Assembly: GCA_021811525.1 (NCBI GenBank)
Contig: JAJZOK010000067.1
Span: 1 to 5,842 of the forward strand
Origin: Thermoplasmata archaeon
GTDB lineage: Archaea; Thermoplasmatota; Thermoplasmata; Thermoplasmatales; Thermoplasmataceae
Direction: 5' to 3'
DNA: 5,842 nt
Made by a program: the position numbers and the translations under genes. Positions 5,144 through 5,842 of this stretch are shown here, one piece after another (within the stretch, counting starts at the first letter, position 1; each line of letters begins with the position of its first letter). Under the pieces are notes generated by a model. That model did no database searches, was not told the DNA's origin, and saw only the letters and a program-made list of their open reading frames with translations.

Positions 5144-5842
5144 TCAGCTCCCCAGGTTCTGCATTCTTGCATACCTGTATTCTGCAAGGATCCTGGCCAG
5201 CAGGTCCTTTTCCCTTGAGATCACAGCCTTGACCCCTATTCCGTTGAAGAATCCCGTGACGGTCTTTAGATACCTGCGCTCCTTTATCCCGGTGCTCATC
5301 ATCAGTTTCCTGTAAACAGGGTCCTCGCGCTTCTCCATGAAGTCATATGAGTCCAGGAGAAACATGTAGGTTGGCTTGCCGGTGTGAATATTTCTTGCAT
5401 TGAGCTTTACAAAACTTTCAGGGTAAGAAAATGGTGTAACGATGAAGACGACTGCGTTCTTCTTGATCCTCTTCTTTACCATTTCAAAAACTTGCTCAAT
5501 GTGAAACTCCCCAGATGGGCGCAGTTCAGCAACCAGTTTTTCAAGCTTCTTGATTGGTTCTTCAGATTTCTGGGCAGGGATAAAATGATCAATGTCGCTG
5601 GAAATGACCTGGAAACCGACCCCGTCCCTGTTTTTTGTAATTGAGTATGAGGCATTCAGGACACTTGAGACAACAGAGTCGTACATCCTTCTGTCCCCGT
5701 ATCCCTGGTTCGCTCCAATACTGTAATCTATGAAGAAATATACATCAATCTGCCTCTCCTCTTCCATCTGCTTGATATAGAGATCTTCCCCGTCAATCAT
5801 CCCGTACTTGTTCCATGCAATATAACGGAAATCATCAGATTC
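5144..5842 (-). CDS. DUF58 / vWA-like domain protein (5'-partial, start outside window)
   Basis: The frame is open to the right edge, so the ATG at 5798-5800 is internal and the N-terminal part is missing; 232 residues are visible. Numbered from the edge, DDFRYIAWNKYG (3-14) followed by EDLYIKQMEEER (18-29) is the DUF58 core signature, usually DxRxIxW then a conserved acidic-Arg segment. It continues into a vWA-like fold, IDVYFFIDYSIGA (32-44). The usual metal site (MIDAS, DxSxS) is altered: D39 and S41 remain but the third position is G43, and the later Thr and Asp positions appear to be replaced. Full-length DUF58 proteins commonly carry N-terminal membrane helices, which would lie outside the window. 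Family members usually follow a MoxR AAA+ ATPase gene and are thought to be its partners. Here a membrane protein follows after six bases. Molecular function is unknown. Confidence 0.87.
   Translation of the reverse strand, partial: ESDDFRYIAWNKYGMIDGEDLYIKQMEEERQIDVYFFIDYSIGANQGYGDRRMYDSVVSSVLNASYSITKNRDGVGFQVISSDIDHFIPAQKSEEPIKKLEKLVAELRPSGEFHIEQVFEMVKKRIKKNAVVFIVTPFSYPESFVKLNARNIHTGKPTYMFLLDSYDFMEKREDPVYRKLMMSTGIKERRYLKTVTGFFNGIGVKAVISREKDLLARILAEYRYARMQNLGS

Noticed and set aside
4797..5144. 115-codon minus-strand frame whose ATG overlaps the DUF58 stop as TGATG
   Set aside because: The overlap looks like translational coupling, but the product is a Ser/His/Pro/Asn-rich out-of-frame reading of the membrane protein, while the other frame gives coherent membrane segments through its whole length.
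4995..5315. 106-codon plus-strand frame across the DUF58/membrane protein junction
   Set aside because: Antisense to two tightly spaced genes, with no supporting promoter or family similarity.
1..5842. Mobile element, CRISPR array or defence system
   Set aside because: No transposase or integrase motifs, no terminal inverted repeats, no regularly spaced repeats; every larger frame is explained by a housekeeping or DUF58-type gene.

Overview
The window looks like part of the chromosome of an archaeon, most likely a member of the Thermoplasmata. The evidence is an archaeal/eukaryal-type ribosomal protein L10e and translation factor aIF5A (with the lysine that becomes hypusine), archaeal-style TATA boxes about 26-31 bases before start codons that lack a Shine-Dalgarno site, poly-T terminators and heavy AGG/AGA use for arginine. 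The lineage is an inference from gene style; no 16S or other phylogenetic marker was compared.

Layout. Plus strand: the 3' part of the L10e gene (1-485, its 5' end lies outside the window), a T-run terminator, then an apparently leaderless class I SAM-dependent methyltransferase (578-1372). It converges, with 14 bases between, on a minus-strand pair: aIF5A (2244-2633) followed by an agmatinase-family ureohydrolase (start placed at 2238, end 1387). A 329-base gap (2634-2962) carries the aIF5A promoter and no convincing gene. Further minus-strand genes, in transcription order, are a DUF58 protein (5144-5842, 5' end outside the window), a polytopic membrane protein of unknown family (4259-5137) and a TRZ/ATZ-type amidohydrolase of the SAH/MTA/5'-deoxyadenosine deaminase group (2963-4231).

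How the genes may work together. Agmatinase-family enzymes make putrescine or spermidine, the aminopropyl/aminobutyl chemistry that feeds (deoxy)hypusine on aIF5A; the two genes are joined so tightly that the aIF5A stop codon is part of the agmatinase ribosome binding site. The amidohydrolase plausibly recycles nucleoside by-products of SAM use (SAH from methyltransferases, MTA from aminopropyl transfer). The DUF58 protein and its membrane partner form a separate two-gene unit of the kind usually found downstream of a MoxR ATPase, which would lie beyond the right-hand edge.

Most of the window is housekeeping. The points most worth a second look are the aIF5A-agmatinase coupling, the ambiguous agmatinase start, the degenerate metal site in the DUF58 protein and the unassigned membrane protein. 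I saw no mobile element, CRISPR array, rRNA or tRNA gene.
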